Assembly: GCA_039589195.1 (NCBI GenBank)
Contig: JBDHHV010000019.1
Coordinates: 1 to 64,000, forward strand
Direction of reading: 5' to 3'
DNA from: JBDHAC01 sp039589195
Lineage (GTDB): Bacteria > Gemmatimonadota > Gemmatimonadetes > Palauibacterales > Palauibacteraceae
DNA length: 64,000 nt
In this document: in pieces, positions 1 through 9,380 of the stretch
How positions within the stretch are numbered: the first letter of the stretch is position 1
Layout of the letters: every line of letters starts with the position of its first letter
Program-made: the position numbers and the translations under genes
Notes under the pieces: model-generated
Seen by the model: the letters and a program-made list of their open reading frames with translations, nothing else
Told to the model about the DNA's origin: nothing
Databases searched by the model: none

Positions 1-354
1 GCGAGGGACCGAGGCGGAGTTGTCGAGCACGGCATCCCACTCGCCGGTCTCGAGGGCGGCGAGGTCGTCGTTGCGGTCTCCGCGCAGCTTCTCTACCCGC
101 TCGAACAGGTCGTGGAAGAACGGGGGCTCCGTGCGGCCGCGGTTGAAGATCGAAACCTCGTGGCCTCGCTCCAGCGCGTATTTCACCTGGTGCGGCCCGA
201 TGAAGCTCGTGCCTCCGAGGATCAGTATGCGCATGGCGCGCGGGGCCGCATCCGGGGGTTCACCGGTCGCGCACGCCAGGCCGGGGGGAATCAGTCCGAA
301 TCCGAGCGCACCGGCGCCCGCGAGTCGAAGGAACTCTCTGCGGTCGGTGGCCAT
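1..354 (-). CDS. NAD-dependent epimerase/dehydratase with Tat-type leader (3' end outside window)
   Basis: Partial gene: 118 codons are visible from the ATG at 354 and the frame is still open at base 1. The N-terminus MATDRREFLRLAGAGALGFG has a twin-arginine motif followed by a hydrophobic stretch, which predicts Tat export. From about residue 43 the text MRILILGGTSFIG is a Rossmann NAD(P)-binding start of the extended short-chain dehydrogenase (sugar-nucleotide epimerase) type, followed by FNRGRTEP, typical of the isoflavone-reductase/epimerase-like subgroup. An AAAGGAG Shine-Dalgarno sits 5-6 bases before the ATG, so the leader is really translated rather than starting at the internal Met 43. 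An exported member of a normally cytoplasmic family is unusual. Substrate cannot be told from this fragment. Confidence 0.75.
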   Translation of the reverse strand, partial: MATDRREFLRLAGAGALGFGLIPPGLACATGEPPDAAPRAMRILILGGTSFIGPHQVKYALERGHEVSIFNRGRTEPPFFHDLFERVEKLRGDRNDDLAALETGEWDAVLDNSASVPR

Positions 355-431
355 CCTGTCTCCTTTCAGCGCCGTCGGTGGGCCGGACGGGCTCAGTCCG
401 CGCACGTGGCCCTCCGTGGGCGTTCGGTTCG

Positions 432-3206
432 TCAATCGAACTTCGTCTCGTACCAGGTGGCCCCGACACCCAGATCCACCTTCAGGGGCACGGCCAACTC
501 GATCGCGCCCTCCATCTCGGAGCGCACCAGGGCGCTCACCGCGTCGACCTCCGGCTCCGGCACCTCGAACAGGAGCTCGTCGTGCACCTGGAGCAGCATC
601 GTCGCTCCGGTATCGGCCAGGCGTTCGTGGAGCCGAATCATGGCGATCTTGATCAGGTCCGCGGCGGTCCCCTGGATGGGGGAGTTCGTCGCGGTCCGCT
701 CGCCAAAGCCACGCTGGCCCGGGTTACGGGACCGGATCTCCGGAATGTAGCGCCGGCGCCCGATCAGCGTCTCCACGTATCCCTTCTCGCGCGCCATCTC
801 TTTCATCTGCTCGAGGTACCCGGCTACCCCGTGGAAGCGCTCGAAGTACTGGTCGATGAACTGCCGCGCCTCGGTTCGCGAGATGCCCAGTTGGACCGCC
901 AGCGCCACCGGTCCCTGCCCGTATATCGTGGCGAAGTTGATCGTCTTCGCCTGGTCCCGCATGGCGGGCGTCACGCGCGTTGATTCCACCCCGAAGATGA
1001 GGGCGGCCGTCTCGCGATGAATGTCGCGATCCGCCCCGAACGCTTCCAGGAAGGCCGGGTCACCTGAAAGGTGGGCGAGCACCCGCAGCTCGATCTGGGA
1101 GTAATCCGCGCCGATGAGGAGTCGACCCGGGCCCGGTACGAATCCCCTTCGAATCTCGCGTCCCAGGTTGGAGCGGATCGGGATGTTCTGCAGGTTGGGA
1201 TCGGACGAAGAGAGGCGCCCGGTCGCCGTCACCGTCTGGTTGAAGGACGTGTGGATCCGTCCGTCTTCGGGGGACACCAGGAGTGGCAGCTTGCTCACGT
1301 ATGTCGAATCGAGCTTGTCCAGCTCCCGGTACTCGAGGATCAGCCGAGGGATGGCGTGCCCCATCGCGGCCAGCTGCTCCAATACGCTCTCATCGGTCGA
1401 CGGACCTGTCTTCGTTCGCTTCACCACCGGCAGGTCGAGCTTCTCGAACAGGAGCTCACGCATCTGCGGGACGGATCTCAGATTGACCTCCTCGCCCGCG
1501 ATCTTGTGGATCTCGTCGCGCACGATCTCGACCTCCTCACGCAGCTTCGTCCCGAGGGCCGCGAAGAAGTCCATATCGATCGCGATCCCGGCTCGCTCCA
1601 TGTGGGCGAGGACCGGCAGGAGCGGCATCTCCACCGTCCCGAACAGGCGCTCCATGTCATGGGCACGCAGCTCGTCCCGCTGCGGCCCCAGCAGGCGGAG
1701 CGAGTAGTCGGCGTGCTCGCACGCGTGCGTCATTGCCGCATCGCGTGATACCTGGTCCAACGGGGTCGCGGAGCGTCCGCTCCCGCTGATGTCCTTCGCG
1801 GTCCGCAACTCCGCCGAAAACCGGTCCCGTACCAGCATCTCCAGCGAGCGCTCGCGAAGAACGGGGGCCAGACAGTACGACGCCACGGACGTGTCGAAGG
1901 CGAGCCCCCCCAACCTCACGCCGATGCGCGAGAGGATCTGGAACGCGTATTTGAGATCGTGTCCGACCTTCGGCAGCTCCGACTCGAGGAGCCGGCGCAC
2001 GTCCCCCATCTCCGGGGCTCCGAGGGGCGGCAGGTTCGGCACTTCCTGCTCATCCAGCCCGAGGGTCGGATTACCCTGGGCATCGCGGACGACCTCTGGT
2101 GGCCGGTGCCCGAACGGGAGGTAATGGGCACGGCCGGGCTCGCCGCACAGGGCGATGCCGACCAGCTCCGCGCGCAGGGGGTCGGCCGTCGTGCCCAGCG
2201 CGCTCACAGCCAATCGCTCGGCATCGCGTAGCTCTTCCGCCACCGCCCGTGCCCGGTCGGGTGTCTCGACCAGCTCGTAGTCCGCCCCGGTGACCGGTGC
2301 GGCAGGGGGAGTGGGCTCGACCTCGCGCAGGAGGTTGTGGAACTCGAGCTCCATGAAGATGGCCTGCATACGTTCCCGGTCGGGTTCCTCGCGCTCCAGC
2401 CGGCCCGTGTCCAGCTCGACCGGGGCGTCGAGACGGATCGTGACGAGCTCTTTCGAGAGACGTGCTTCCTCCGCATGCGCCTGGAGGGCGTTACGGGCGC
2501 GTGTGCCCGTCACCTCCTCCGCATGCGCGAGGATCTGCTCCAGGTCCCCGAATTCATGGATGAGCCCGGGCGCCGTCTTCTTCCCGATTCCCGGGACACC
2601 CGGGACGTTGTCCGAGCTGTCACCCAGCAGCGCCAGATAATCGGTGACCCTCTCCGGCGGGATCCCGAAGCGCTCGCCGGCGTTGTCGAGTGACACCCAC
2701 TCTTGCTCGACCCCGGCTGGTCCTCCCCGTCCCGGGTTGAGCAGGCTCGTGTCCTCGTCGATCAGCTGGTGGAAATCCTTGTCCCCGGAGACGATCACGG
2801 TGTGGAACCCGGCGGTGGAGGCCTGCCCGGCGAGCGTCCCGATCACGTCGTCCGCCTCCCATCCTTCAGCCTCGATGACCGGGATCCTGAAGGCCTCGAA
2901 GATCTCTCGACAGCGTGGCAGAGACGCGTGGAGCTCTTCCGGCATCTTCTCGCGCGTCGCCTTGTACTCGGGAAACAGCTCCGTGCGAAAGCTGTCCCCG
3001 GCGTCGAACACGACGCCCAGATAGTCGGGCTGGTGATCCTCGATCAGCCTGAGGAGGAAGCGGGCGATCCCGTAGGGTGCGGATGTGTTCTCACCGCTCG
3101 ACGTGGTGAGCGGCCGGCTGATCATCGCGAAGAAGGCGCGGTAGATCAGTGCATAACCGTCGAGCAGGTAGAGGTTGGGTCGGTCGCCGGGTGTTGCGTT
3201 CGACAT
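432..3206 (-). CDS. polA: DNA polymerase I (5' nuclease + polymerase; exonuclease domain catalytically degenerate)
   Basis: 924 aa, normal length for bacterial Pol I, which fills gaps in repair and removes Okazaki primers. Residues 1-300 form the 5'-3' nuclease (LYLLDGYALIYRAFF at the start, acidic GWEADD and GDKDFHQL motifs, then a helix-hairpin-helix VPGVPGIGKKTA). Residues 310-505 correspond to the 3'-5' exonuclease, but its metal ligands are gone: the E. coli D355/E357 positions read S335/L337, D424 is A421, and D501 is H498. The polymerase domain is complete: motif A DYSQIELRVL (701-710), motif B RDQAKTINFATIYG (750 on) with Lys, Phe and Tyr of the O-helix, motif C VHDELLFEVP (874-883). 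So polymerisation and primer removal are expected, proofreading is not. A terminator separates it from the upstream csp gene. Confidence 0.97.
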   Translation of the reverse strand: MSNATPGDRPNLYLLDGYALIYRAFFAMISRPLTTSSGENTSAPYGIARFLLRLIEDHQPDYLGVVFDAGDSFRTELFPEYKATREKMPEELHASLPRCREIFEAFRIPVIEAEGWEADDVIGTLAGQASTAGFHTVIVSGDKDFHQLIDEDTSLLNPGRGGPAGVEQEWVSLDNAGERFGIPPERVTDYLALLGDSSDNVPGVPGIGKKTAPGLIHEFGDLEQILAHAEEVTGTRARNALQAHAEEARLSKELVTIRLDAPVELDTGRLEREEPDRERMQAIFMELEFHNLLREVEPTPPAAPVTGADYELVETPDRARAVAEELRDAERLAVSALGTTADPLRAELVGIALCGEPGRAHYLPFGHRPPEVVRDAQGNPTLGLDEQEVPNLPPLGAPEMGDVRRLLESELPKVGHDLKYAFQILSRIGVRLGGLAFDTSVASYCLAPVLRERSLEMLVRDRFSAELRTAKDISGSGRSATPLDQVSRDAAMTHACEHADYSLRLLGPQRDELRAHDMERLFGTVEMPLLPVLAHMERAGIAIDMDFFAALGTKLREEVEIVRDEIHKIAGEEVNLRSVPQMRELLFEKLDLPVVKRTKTGPSTDESVLEQLAAMGHAIPRLILEYRELDKLDSTYVSKLPLLVSPEDGRIHTSFNQTVTATGRLSSSDPNLQNIPIRSNLGREIRRGFVPGPGRLLIGADYSQIELRVLAHLSGDPAFLEAFGADRDIHRETAALIFGVESTRVTPAMRDQAKTINFATIYGQGPVALAVQLGISRTEARQFIDQYFERFHGVAGYLEQMKEMAREKGYVETLIGRRRYIPEIRSRNPGQRGFGERTATNSPIQGTAADLIKIAMIRLHERLADTGATMLLQVHDELLFEVPEPEVDAVSALVRSEMEGAIELAVPLKVDLGVGATWYETKFD

Positions 3207-3232
3207 CGAGCAGACCGCCAGGGGGAGATCTC

Positions 3233-3268
3233 AAAAAAGAACGCGCCCCGGCCGTGGGACGGGGCGCG
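3233..3268 (-). terminator. Rho-independent terminator of csp
   Basis: Seen on the minus strand: a perfect 9-bp stem (CGCGCCCCG at 3260-3268 pairing with CGGGGCGCG at 3242-3250), 9-base loop, then a T-rich tract (TTCTTTTTT-like, complement of 3233-3240). It lies 27 bases past the csp stop and just before polA, so csp is mainly monocistronic and polA is transcribed either by read-through or from an unseen promoter. Confidence 0.85.
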
Positions 3269-3294
3269 CTCGAGCGTCCGGGGATCCTCAGGCG

Positions 3295-3501
3295 CTAGCT
3301 GGGCTTCGCGACCTTCGTCGCGTGGAGACCCTTGTCACCCTGGGTGAACTCGTAGTCCACCTCCATCCCCTCCGACAGCGTCTTATAGCCGTCCATATCG
3401 ATGGAGCTGTAGTGAACGAACACGTCGTCACCACCATCGGTTTGTTCGATGAATCCGTAACCCTTGGCATCGTTGAACCACTTCACCCGACCTACTGGCA
3501 T
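3295..3501 (-). CDS. csp: Cold-shock domain protein
   Basis: 68 aa, one OB-fold. RNP1 (KGYGFIE) and RNP2 (DVFVHYSSI) RNA/ssDNA-binding motifs are intact and the start GRVKWFNDAKGYGFI is canonical for the CspA family. These are RNA chaperones or transcription anti-terminators, not always cold-inducible. The ATG at 3501 is preceded by AGGAGG at good spacing, by a clear sigma70-type promoter at 3575-3603 and followed by a strong terminator, so it is a self-contained, probably highly expressed transcription unit with a leader of about 65 bases. Confidence 0.97.
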   Translation of the reverse strand: MPVGRVKWFNDAKGYGFIEQTDGGDDVFVHYSSIDMDGYKTLSEGMEVDYEFTQGDKGLHATKVAKPS

Positions 3502-3574
3502 CTACGGCCTCCTGCGACAAAAAACACGCGTCCAGCAACGTCCGAGGGTGGGCCCTCGGGGGGAAGTCGCTCCT

Positions 3575-3603
3575 ATGCTACCGATGGGATTCAAATCCGT
3601 CAA
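3575..3603 (-). promoter_or_regulatory. sigma70-type promoter for csp
   Basis: Reading the minus strand: TTGACG (3603-3598), 17-base spacer, TAGCAT (3580-3575). Transcription would start near 3568, giving a leader of about 65 bases before the csp ATG. Confidence 0.7.
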
Positions 3604-3649
3604 CACGGCTCGAAAGCGCTCTCGCGCGACCCTCTCCGGCCACCCCGAC

Positions 3650-6160
3650 TCAGGAGTCGGTGACCGTCTCCCAGGGTCCATACAGGCGGTCGTAAATCGC
3701 GATCAGCTCGGTGACCGCGCGCACGTACTCACGTGTTTCACGGAACGGGATTCGCTCGACAAACTGATCCTCGCCGGCGGCCAATTCGGGGAATTCCCGC
3801 CATGCGAGCCATCTGTGCGGCCCTGCGTTGTACGAGATCAGCCCGGCGAGCCGGGAGCCGCCGAAGCGGTCCAGGACGTCGGCCATGTACCTCGTGCCGA
3901 GGAGGAGGTTGACCTGGGGCACCGTGAGTTGCGAGCGCTGGTACTCCGGCAACCCGGCGCGGCGGGCGATGTCCTGCGCGGTGCGGGGCAGCAGCTGCAT
4001 CAGACCGACCGCGTTCGCCGCAGAGACGATGTCCGGATCGAAGAGAGATTCGCGACGCGCGACACCCGCCACCAGCTCGGGCTCGAGTCCGCGGGCGTGT
4101 GCGGCACTGACGAGCGCATCGCTGAAGGGCAGCGGATACACGGCCTCGAGGAGTGGTGCGCTCCAGCGCGCGCGCCTCGCCTTCACGCGCCACGCCAAGC
4201 GGACTCCTTGCTGCGTCCAACCATCCCGGTTCAGGGCCAGCACGAAGGCGAGGAGTTGATCCAGGCCGGTGGGTCCCTCTCTCCGGGCCGCGTCGAGCTC
4301 GCGACGTGCTCTTGCCGGCCAGCCCAGATCCCGCAGCAGGTTCATGCGTTCGAGGGCGTCTCGAAACCGCGGATCCAGCTCGGGCAGCGCTCCGGTAGCA
4401 TCCAACCGGAGCGAGAGCCAGCGATCGTGCGTCGTTCGTCCCTCCGCGAGGATCGCGTAGTAGTCCAACGGATCCCGGGAGATCGTCTCCAGGAACAGGG
4501 CGTGGGCCGTCGCGGTGTCGCCTTCGGCCTCGTGCGCCCGGGCCATCCAGTAGGTCGCGCCCTGGGACCAGGAGTCCCGGGGGTAGCGACGGCGATACTC
4601 TTCAAGGTGCCCGCGCGCGGCGGCATATGCGCCCTCGAGGAAGTCCAGCATGGCGAGACGGGAGAGAGATCGGGCACCGTACGTGGTGCGAGGGAAGCGC
4701 TCGACAGTGGTCGCATATCGTTCGCGGGCCTGCTCGAGACGACCCGCGTCGTGGTCTCCGTCCGCGAGCAGGTAGGATGCGAGGGCCGCGGAGACCCCCG
4801 CCCCCGAGGCTGCGGTCTCGAACGCCTCGCGTGCGGCGCGCGTCTGCCCCAGGGCGGTGAATGTCCGCGCCGCGAGCAACCAGAGCGAAGCGCGGCGCGA
4901 CGCCGACAGCTCCCGTCCGCCCAGCCACGGGCCGAGCTCCGCTATCGCCCGATCGAGATCGCCCGCCGCCCGGTGAGCTCCGGCGAGTTGCTCGGCGATA
5001 GCGGGCGCTTCCGGAGCCGGCGCCAGCCCCAGAGCATCCGCCAGATACCGCCTCCCGCGCTCGCTGCGGCCGGCGCGCAGATCCGACACCCCCACCACCC
5101 GGAGGGTGCTCCACGACCCGTCCAACTCGAGCAACGCCGGTCCGATCTCCGCTCCCGCTCGTCGCGATGCCAGCGCGGCCCGGTAGGCCTCCTCCGCGCC
5201 TTCCACGTCTCCGCTCGATCGCAGGTATGGTGCGATGTGCTCTCCCGCGAGCCGGTCGAACACACCCCTGCCGGCCTCGCGGGCGAGCGTGACGCCCCGC
5301 TCGAAATCACCCAGCTCGAACGAAAGCCTCGCCAGGACGAGCTGTACGGAGTCCGAGGGAACCATCGGCTCCTCTCGCAGCTCGGTAGCGAGCTCTTCCG
5401 CTGAAGGGCGGTCCTTCGCCTCGGCGCGGCGGTAGAGCGAGGAGAGCCGCAGCCAGGGCGCAAGCGCCGGGTGCTCATCCGCGGCCTGTTCGAGTTGGGC
5501 AGCGGCAGCGGCGGGGTGTCCGAGACGCGTCAACGCGCCCGCGTACCGCACGCGAACCTCGACCGGCGGCGGCTCGGGACCCGCGCCGGTTTCGAGGTGG
5601 GCCTGGTAGGTCTTGGCCGCGGCGGTGAAGCTGTCGAGCCCCAGGTACGCTCGCGCAAGGAGACGTTGTCCCGCCCCCTGCTCGTACTCCCCCAGCCATG
5701 GTTGATCGACGAGCAAACGCCGTACCGCGGGCCAGGTTCGGTGGGATGCGTACGCGCGCGCGGCTAGGATGATGGCTTCCGGACCCACGAGGCGACCGCT
5801 CGACAGATCACGAGCCAGTGCGCGGCTCGCGGTCACCGGCATGTCGGCGGCGAGCAGGCGGCGCGCCTCCTCCAGCGTGAGGGTCGCGTCAGCCTCCGGA
5901 TCGGTGCCTTCTGCGGGGTCCGATGGAGCGGGGGCGGGCACGCCTCGTGGAACCGGAACGCTGTCCGGTGCCTGGATTCCGCCTACACCATCGGCGAGCG
6001 CGAGAGTCGCCGCCAGCGCCCAGGACAGCGTCCACGCGGAGCCGCCCCACCAGCGTGGGCAAGCAACCCGGTTGGTCGCACGAGCGGCCCGTCTGCGCTC
6101 GGCCGACGGGCCGCTCCGCTGGACTATCCTCCGACCTGTCTCACGTCCCCTCCGCACCAC
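3650..6160 (-). CDS. TPR-rich lytic murein transglycosylase (Slt70-like)
   Basis: 836 aa. Near the N-terminus a basic stretch and a hydrophobic segment (TLSWALAATLALADGVGG, about residues 45-62) indicate export. Residues about 90-640 are helical TPR-like repeats (for example YATTVERFPRTTYGARSLSRLAM), analogous to the superhelical ring of E. coli Slt70. The C-terminal SLT domain (about 690-825) has the catalytic glutamate Glu704 in VARRESLFD, the GLMQLLP motif and AGLISYNAGPHR near the end. Predicted to cleave the MurNAc-GlcNAc bond with 1,6-anhydro formation in the periplasm. The ATG at 6160 puts about 44 residues before the hydrophobic segment, so a later start is possible. It follows the TonB receptor gene after 54 bases. 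Confidence 0.9.
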   Translation of the reverse strand: MVRRGRETGRRIVQRSGPSAERRRAARATNRVACPRWWGGSAWTLSWALAATLALADGVGGIQAPDSVPVPRGVPAPAPSDPAEGTDPEADATLTLEEARRLLAADMPVTASRALARDLSSGRLVGPEAIILAARAYASHRTWPAVRRLLVDQPWLGEYEQGAGQRLLARAYLGLDSFTAAAKTYQAHLETGAGPEPPPVEVRVRYAGALTRLGHPAAAAAQLEQAADEHPALAPWLRLSSLYRRAEAKDRPSAEELATELREEPMVPSDSVQLVLARLSFELGDFERGVTLAREAGRGVFDRLAGEHIAPYLRSSGDVEGAEEAYRAALASRRAGAEIGPALLELDGSWSTLRVVGVSDLRAGRSERGRRYLADALGLAPAPEAPAIAEQLAGAHRAAGDLDRAIAELGPWLGGRELSASRRASLWLLAARTFTALGQTRAAREAFETAASGAGVSAALASYLLADGDHDAGRLEQARERYATTVERFPRTTYGARSLSRLAMLDFLEGAYAAARGHLEEYRRRYPRDSWSQGATYWMARAHEAEGDTATAHALFLETISRDPLDYYAILAEGRTTHDRWLSLRLDATGALPELDPRFRDALERMNLLRDLGWPARARRELDAARREGPTGLDQLLAFVLALNRDGWTQQGVRLAWRVKARRARWSAPLLEAVYPLPFSDALVSAAHARGLEPELVAGVARRESLFDPDIVSAANAVGLMQLLPRTAQDIARRAGLPEYQRSQLTVPQVNLLLGTRYMADVLDRFGGSRLAGLISYNAGPHRWLAWREFPELAAGEDQFVERIPFRETREYVRAVTELIAIYDRLYGPWETVTDS

Positions 6161-6214
6161 ACCCCCATGTCGGCGATCACCCCCGGCAGATCGCTTGAAT
6201 GACCTCGCGACCTT

Positions 6215-9132
6215 CTAGAACGGACTGAAGTCGTACCGGATCCGCGCCATCCCGAACCGCCCCAGCACCGGCGCTCCCACAAACGTCTGGTAGTGGTTGT
6301 CGAACACGTTCTGGACATCGACCTGCAGCCACACTCCCTGCAACCCGGGGAGCTTGTACCCCAGACCGAGATCCAGGACCCCGAACGGATCCACCCGCCC
6401 GATATACACGGCGGAATTCGCGTCGAACCCGTTTTGTGCCCGGAACCGCACCTGGCCGTTGAAGCCGCCCTCGCTCCGGTACGAGAGAGCCGCCGTCCCC
6501 TTCAAGGTCGGGGCGTTGAGCGGTACCCGCTCCGAGACCCCGCGTGCGGTCGTCTCGAACTCATCCTTGTCGACCACCGAGACCGTGGTGGTTAGCTCCC
6601 ACTCGTCGCTGAGCAAGAAATTCGCCGCGACCTCGGCACCGAAGACATCCAGGCTGCCCAGGTTCTCGTACACGAACGCGAGCGTGGCATCGGTTCCACC
6701 GACACTCTGTGGGGTCACGACGCCCAGAGGGATGCGCGCGATCCCGGGGGCCTCGGGCGTACCCACTGCTATCTGGAGCGCGGTCGCCTGCGCCGTCGCC
6801 GCGTCGGGGAACGCGACGCCGACCAGCGGGAGGAATTGCGCGGTCAGATACGCGGCGAGCTGCTGGCCGTTCAAGAACACGTTCGGGGAGGCGACCCGCA
6901 GCGCGGAGGTGAAGTCCGTGACGTGGCTCCACCAGCCGTTGACTCCCAGCAGGACACGGCCGCCAAGGAGCCCCTTGTACCCGACCTCGAACGTGTTGGT
7001 GATCGTCGGCTTGAGCCGCTCGAAGTCCTGGATGCCGGCCAACCCGCCAGGGGTGAGGCAGAACGGCGGTGCCGGACAATCCCCGCTCGCGGGTGCGCCG
7101 AGCTGGAGGCTCGGGTCCAGGGTCAGCGCCACGATACCGACATCCCCCTCGCCGGGCGGAGCGATCAGCCCCAACGTGGTGAGCCACACGGCGGCGGCGT
7201 ACCCGGCGGACAGACGATCGGGTTGAAAGGCGACATGTGCATCGGGACCCCGTTCGCGTCCCGCATGAACATGTGTCCCTCCTCCGTGCTCCCCGTCGCC
7301 CGGATGTCGTAGCGGAACGGACCGCCCAGCGGGATTCGCTCGGCGGAGATGTCGAGGAACAGGTTGAGCGTCGTCGGGGTCGAGAAGGCGCGGTTGAAGG
7401 TGGCGCGGAAGCTGCTCCCCGGATCGGGCTTGTAGACGAGCGCGGCGCGTGGCGAGAACACCCGATCCTCCAGCCGCGAGTGGTCATCCAGCCGCGCCGC
7501 CGCCACGAAGTCGAGCTTCGGATCGATCGCCCACTCCCACTGCAGGTAGCCCCCGATCTCGGTGAGGTCGTCGTCGGGGTCGTTCTTCCCGTTGATCGTA
7601 CCGTCGGTGTCGGGCAGCGTACGCAGCAGGTCGGCGCCGTAGATGAAGCGGTGCGTCTCGCCCAGCCGCGCCGCGTGCTGGAGCTGCCCGACGAAGATCT
7701 CCGATCTGTCGATCAGCGGGCGGCCGGAGCGCAGCAGATAGGTCTCGTCGTTGCTGCTCTTGTTCCAGAAGAACTGTGCGAAGAGGTCCCGGTGGTTGAG
7801 GCGCGCCTGCAGGTAGTTGTACGCCCAGTCCACGACCTGCGCCGCACCCAGACCGGTCAGGTCGACGCTGCTGATCGCCTGTGTCCGCCCACCCGACAGA
7901 ATCACGTTCGTCTCGGGAGTGGGCCGCCAGTCGATGCGGCCGTCGAGCGTCCAGCGCTCGAGGTTGTCGTCCCGCCCGAGGCACTCGGTGCCGGCCGAGT
8001 TCGGCCGGCACACGTTGTTGACGCTGGTCTGAAGAAGTGCCTGGTCCTCCGGGTCCGTCAGATTGAGACCCTCCGAGAAGGCCAGGCAGTCCGGGTTAGT
8101 GAGATTGAAGCTGCTCTGGATGCACGAGAGCGCGTCTTCCCGCTCCGCGGCCTCCTCCGTGTCGATGAACGCGTACTCGGTTCCCTTGAAGTACTGCCCC
8201 GAGACCTTCACGCCGAAACGGTCGGACGGGGCGATCGCGATCCTGCCCTCGCCGTGGAACAGCCCCTCATCGCTGCCGGTGAAGGGAAGTCCGCCGGAGA
8301 TCTTGGTCGCGTCACTCTCGCTCGACTGCTGCCGCAGCCCGCCCGCGATCGAGAAGCTCACGCCCGGATAGTCGATCGGCGACCGGGTGAGCATGTGGAT
8401 GACGCCGTTCGCGGCGTTGGGACCGTAGAGCGCCGAGCCCGGCCCCAGCACGACCTCCACCTTGTCCAGATCCATGTTCGTCGTCGGGGTCAGGTGCGAG
8501 ATGTTCGCGCGGAGCGAAGGCACTCGTGAGATCCGGTTGTCGGTCATGGTGAGCGAAGCGCCCGAGAAGATGTTGTTGAACCCCCGTACCACCACGTAGC
8601 TGCTCTGTACGCCCGTCTGGATAACGTCCACGCCTGCTTTGTTCTTGACGTGATCGATCGTGGTGGTCGAGGGCCGCTCCTGGATGTCCAGGGAGCTCAC
8701 GACCTCCACGGCCGCGGGCGCATCGAGCACCTTCTCCTCGGTCTTCGATGTGGTCACCGTGATCGGGTTCAGGCTGTAGCTACCCTCGGTCATGGTGGCG
8801 GACGCGCTCGTCAGCTGCCCCGCGGTCACCGTCTGACCGGCAAGGGTCGCCGTGTTCCACCCCGGGGAGGTGAAGCGGATCGTGTACGTTCCCGCCGGGA
8901 TCCCGCCGATCCGGAATGCGCCGCCCGGGCCCGATGTACCTCTCGCCACCACGATTCCGGAGCCATCCACCACCTCCACCAGGACGGCGGCCAGCCCGGC
9001 GGCGGTCGCGTCGTCGCGCACCGTGCCCGCGATACCGCCGACCTGTGCGGCACCGGGTCTCGGGAGCAGGAGGAGTAGCAGGAGCGGGAGAGCCGCAAGG
9101 GAGAGCCGAGCCGAACGCGAGCAGGTATTCAT
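6215..9132 (-). CDS. TonB-dependent outer-membrane receptor with carboxypeptidase-like domain, interrupted by a frameshift near 7220
   Basis: Two consecutive frames make one receptor of about 972 aa. The 5' part (9132 to about 7220) has a signal peptide (LALLP-like hydrophobic run ending PGAAQ), a carboxypeptidase-regulatory beta domain, and a plug domain (ITVTTSKTEEKVLDAPAAVE; YVVVRGFNN; VEVVLGPGSALYGPNAANG). The first frame stops at 7165. Barrel coding continues in another frame as DRLSAGYAAAVWLTTLGLI and ends NVFDNHYQTF...IRYDFSPF at 6215, with the C-terminal aromatic residue typical of outer-membrane barrels. The join is explained by one missing base around 7219-7222 (a CCC run on the coding strand). 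ATG 9132 has GGGAGG five bases upstream. Substrate unknown. Either a recent mutation or a read error. Confidence 0.85.
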
Positions 9133-9307
9133 ACCGCCTCCCGAGTGCCAGGCGTACATCGCCCTTGGTGGAAAAGGGATAGGATTGTCCAGAAAGTCGA
9201 AATTGTGTCTATCGAGCGCAAGTGCGCCGAGTTGGCAGACTTCCGAGGGCTGCCGAATCGTGGGGTTCCGCGTCGCGCGGTGGCCACGACACGTTCAGAT
9301 GCACGAA

Positions 9308-9330
9308 GGCCCGGGCGGCGAGCCCGGGCC
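9308..9330 (-). terminator. Possible terminator hairpin after the exbB-like gene
   Basis: A perfect 9-bp GC-only stem (GGCCCGGGC / GCCCGGGCC) with a 5-base loop, 50 bases after the stop at 9381. There is no good T-tract, so it may be a weak terminator or an mRNA 3'-end stabiliser. Confidence 0.4.
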
Positions 9331-9380
9331 CTCTCGATCACTCGTGCGGTCCGGGCCTCGCGAGCCCGGTCGGCGGTGCT

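Noticed and set aside
3730..3746. parS-like half site TGTTTCACGGAACG
   Set aside because: Only the left half fits, it is inside the transglycosylase gene and 27 kb from dnaA.
3464..5404. Long plus-strand open frame of over 600 codons opposite the lytic transglycosylase
   Set aside because: It mirrors a well-supported gene on the other strand, has Arg/Gln/Gly-rich translation with no domain, and is a normal artefact of high-GC codon bias.
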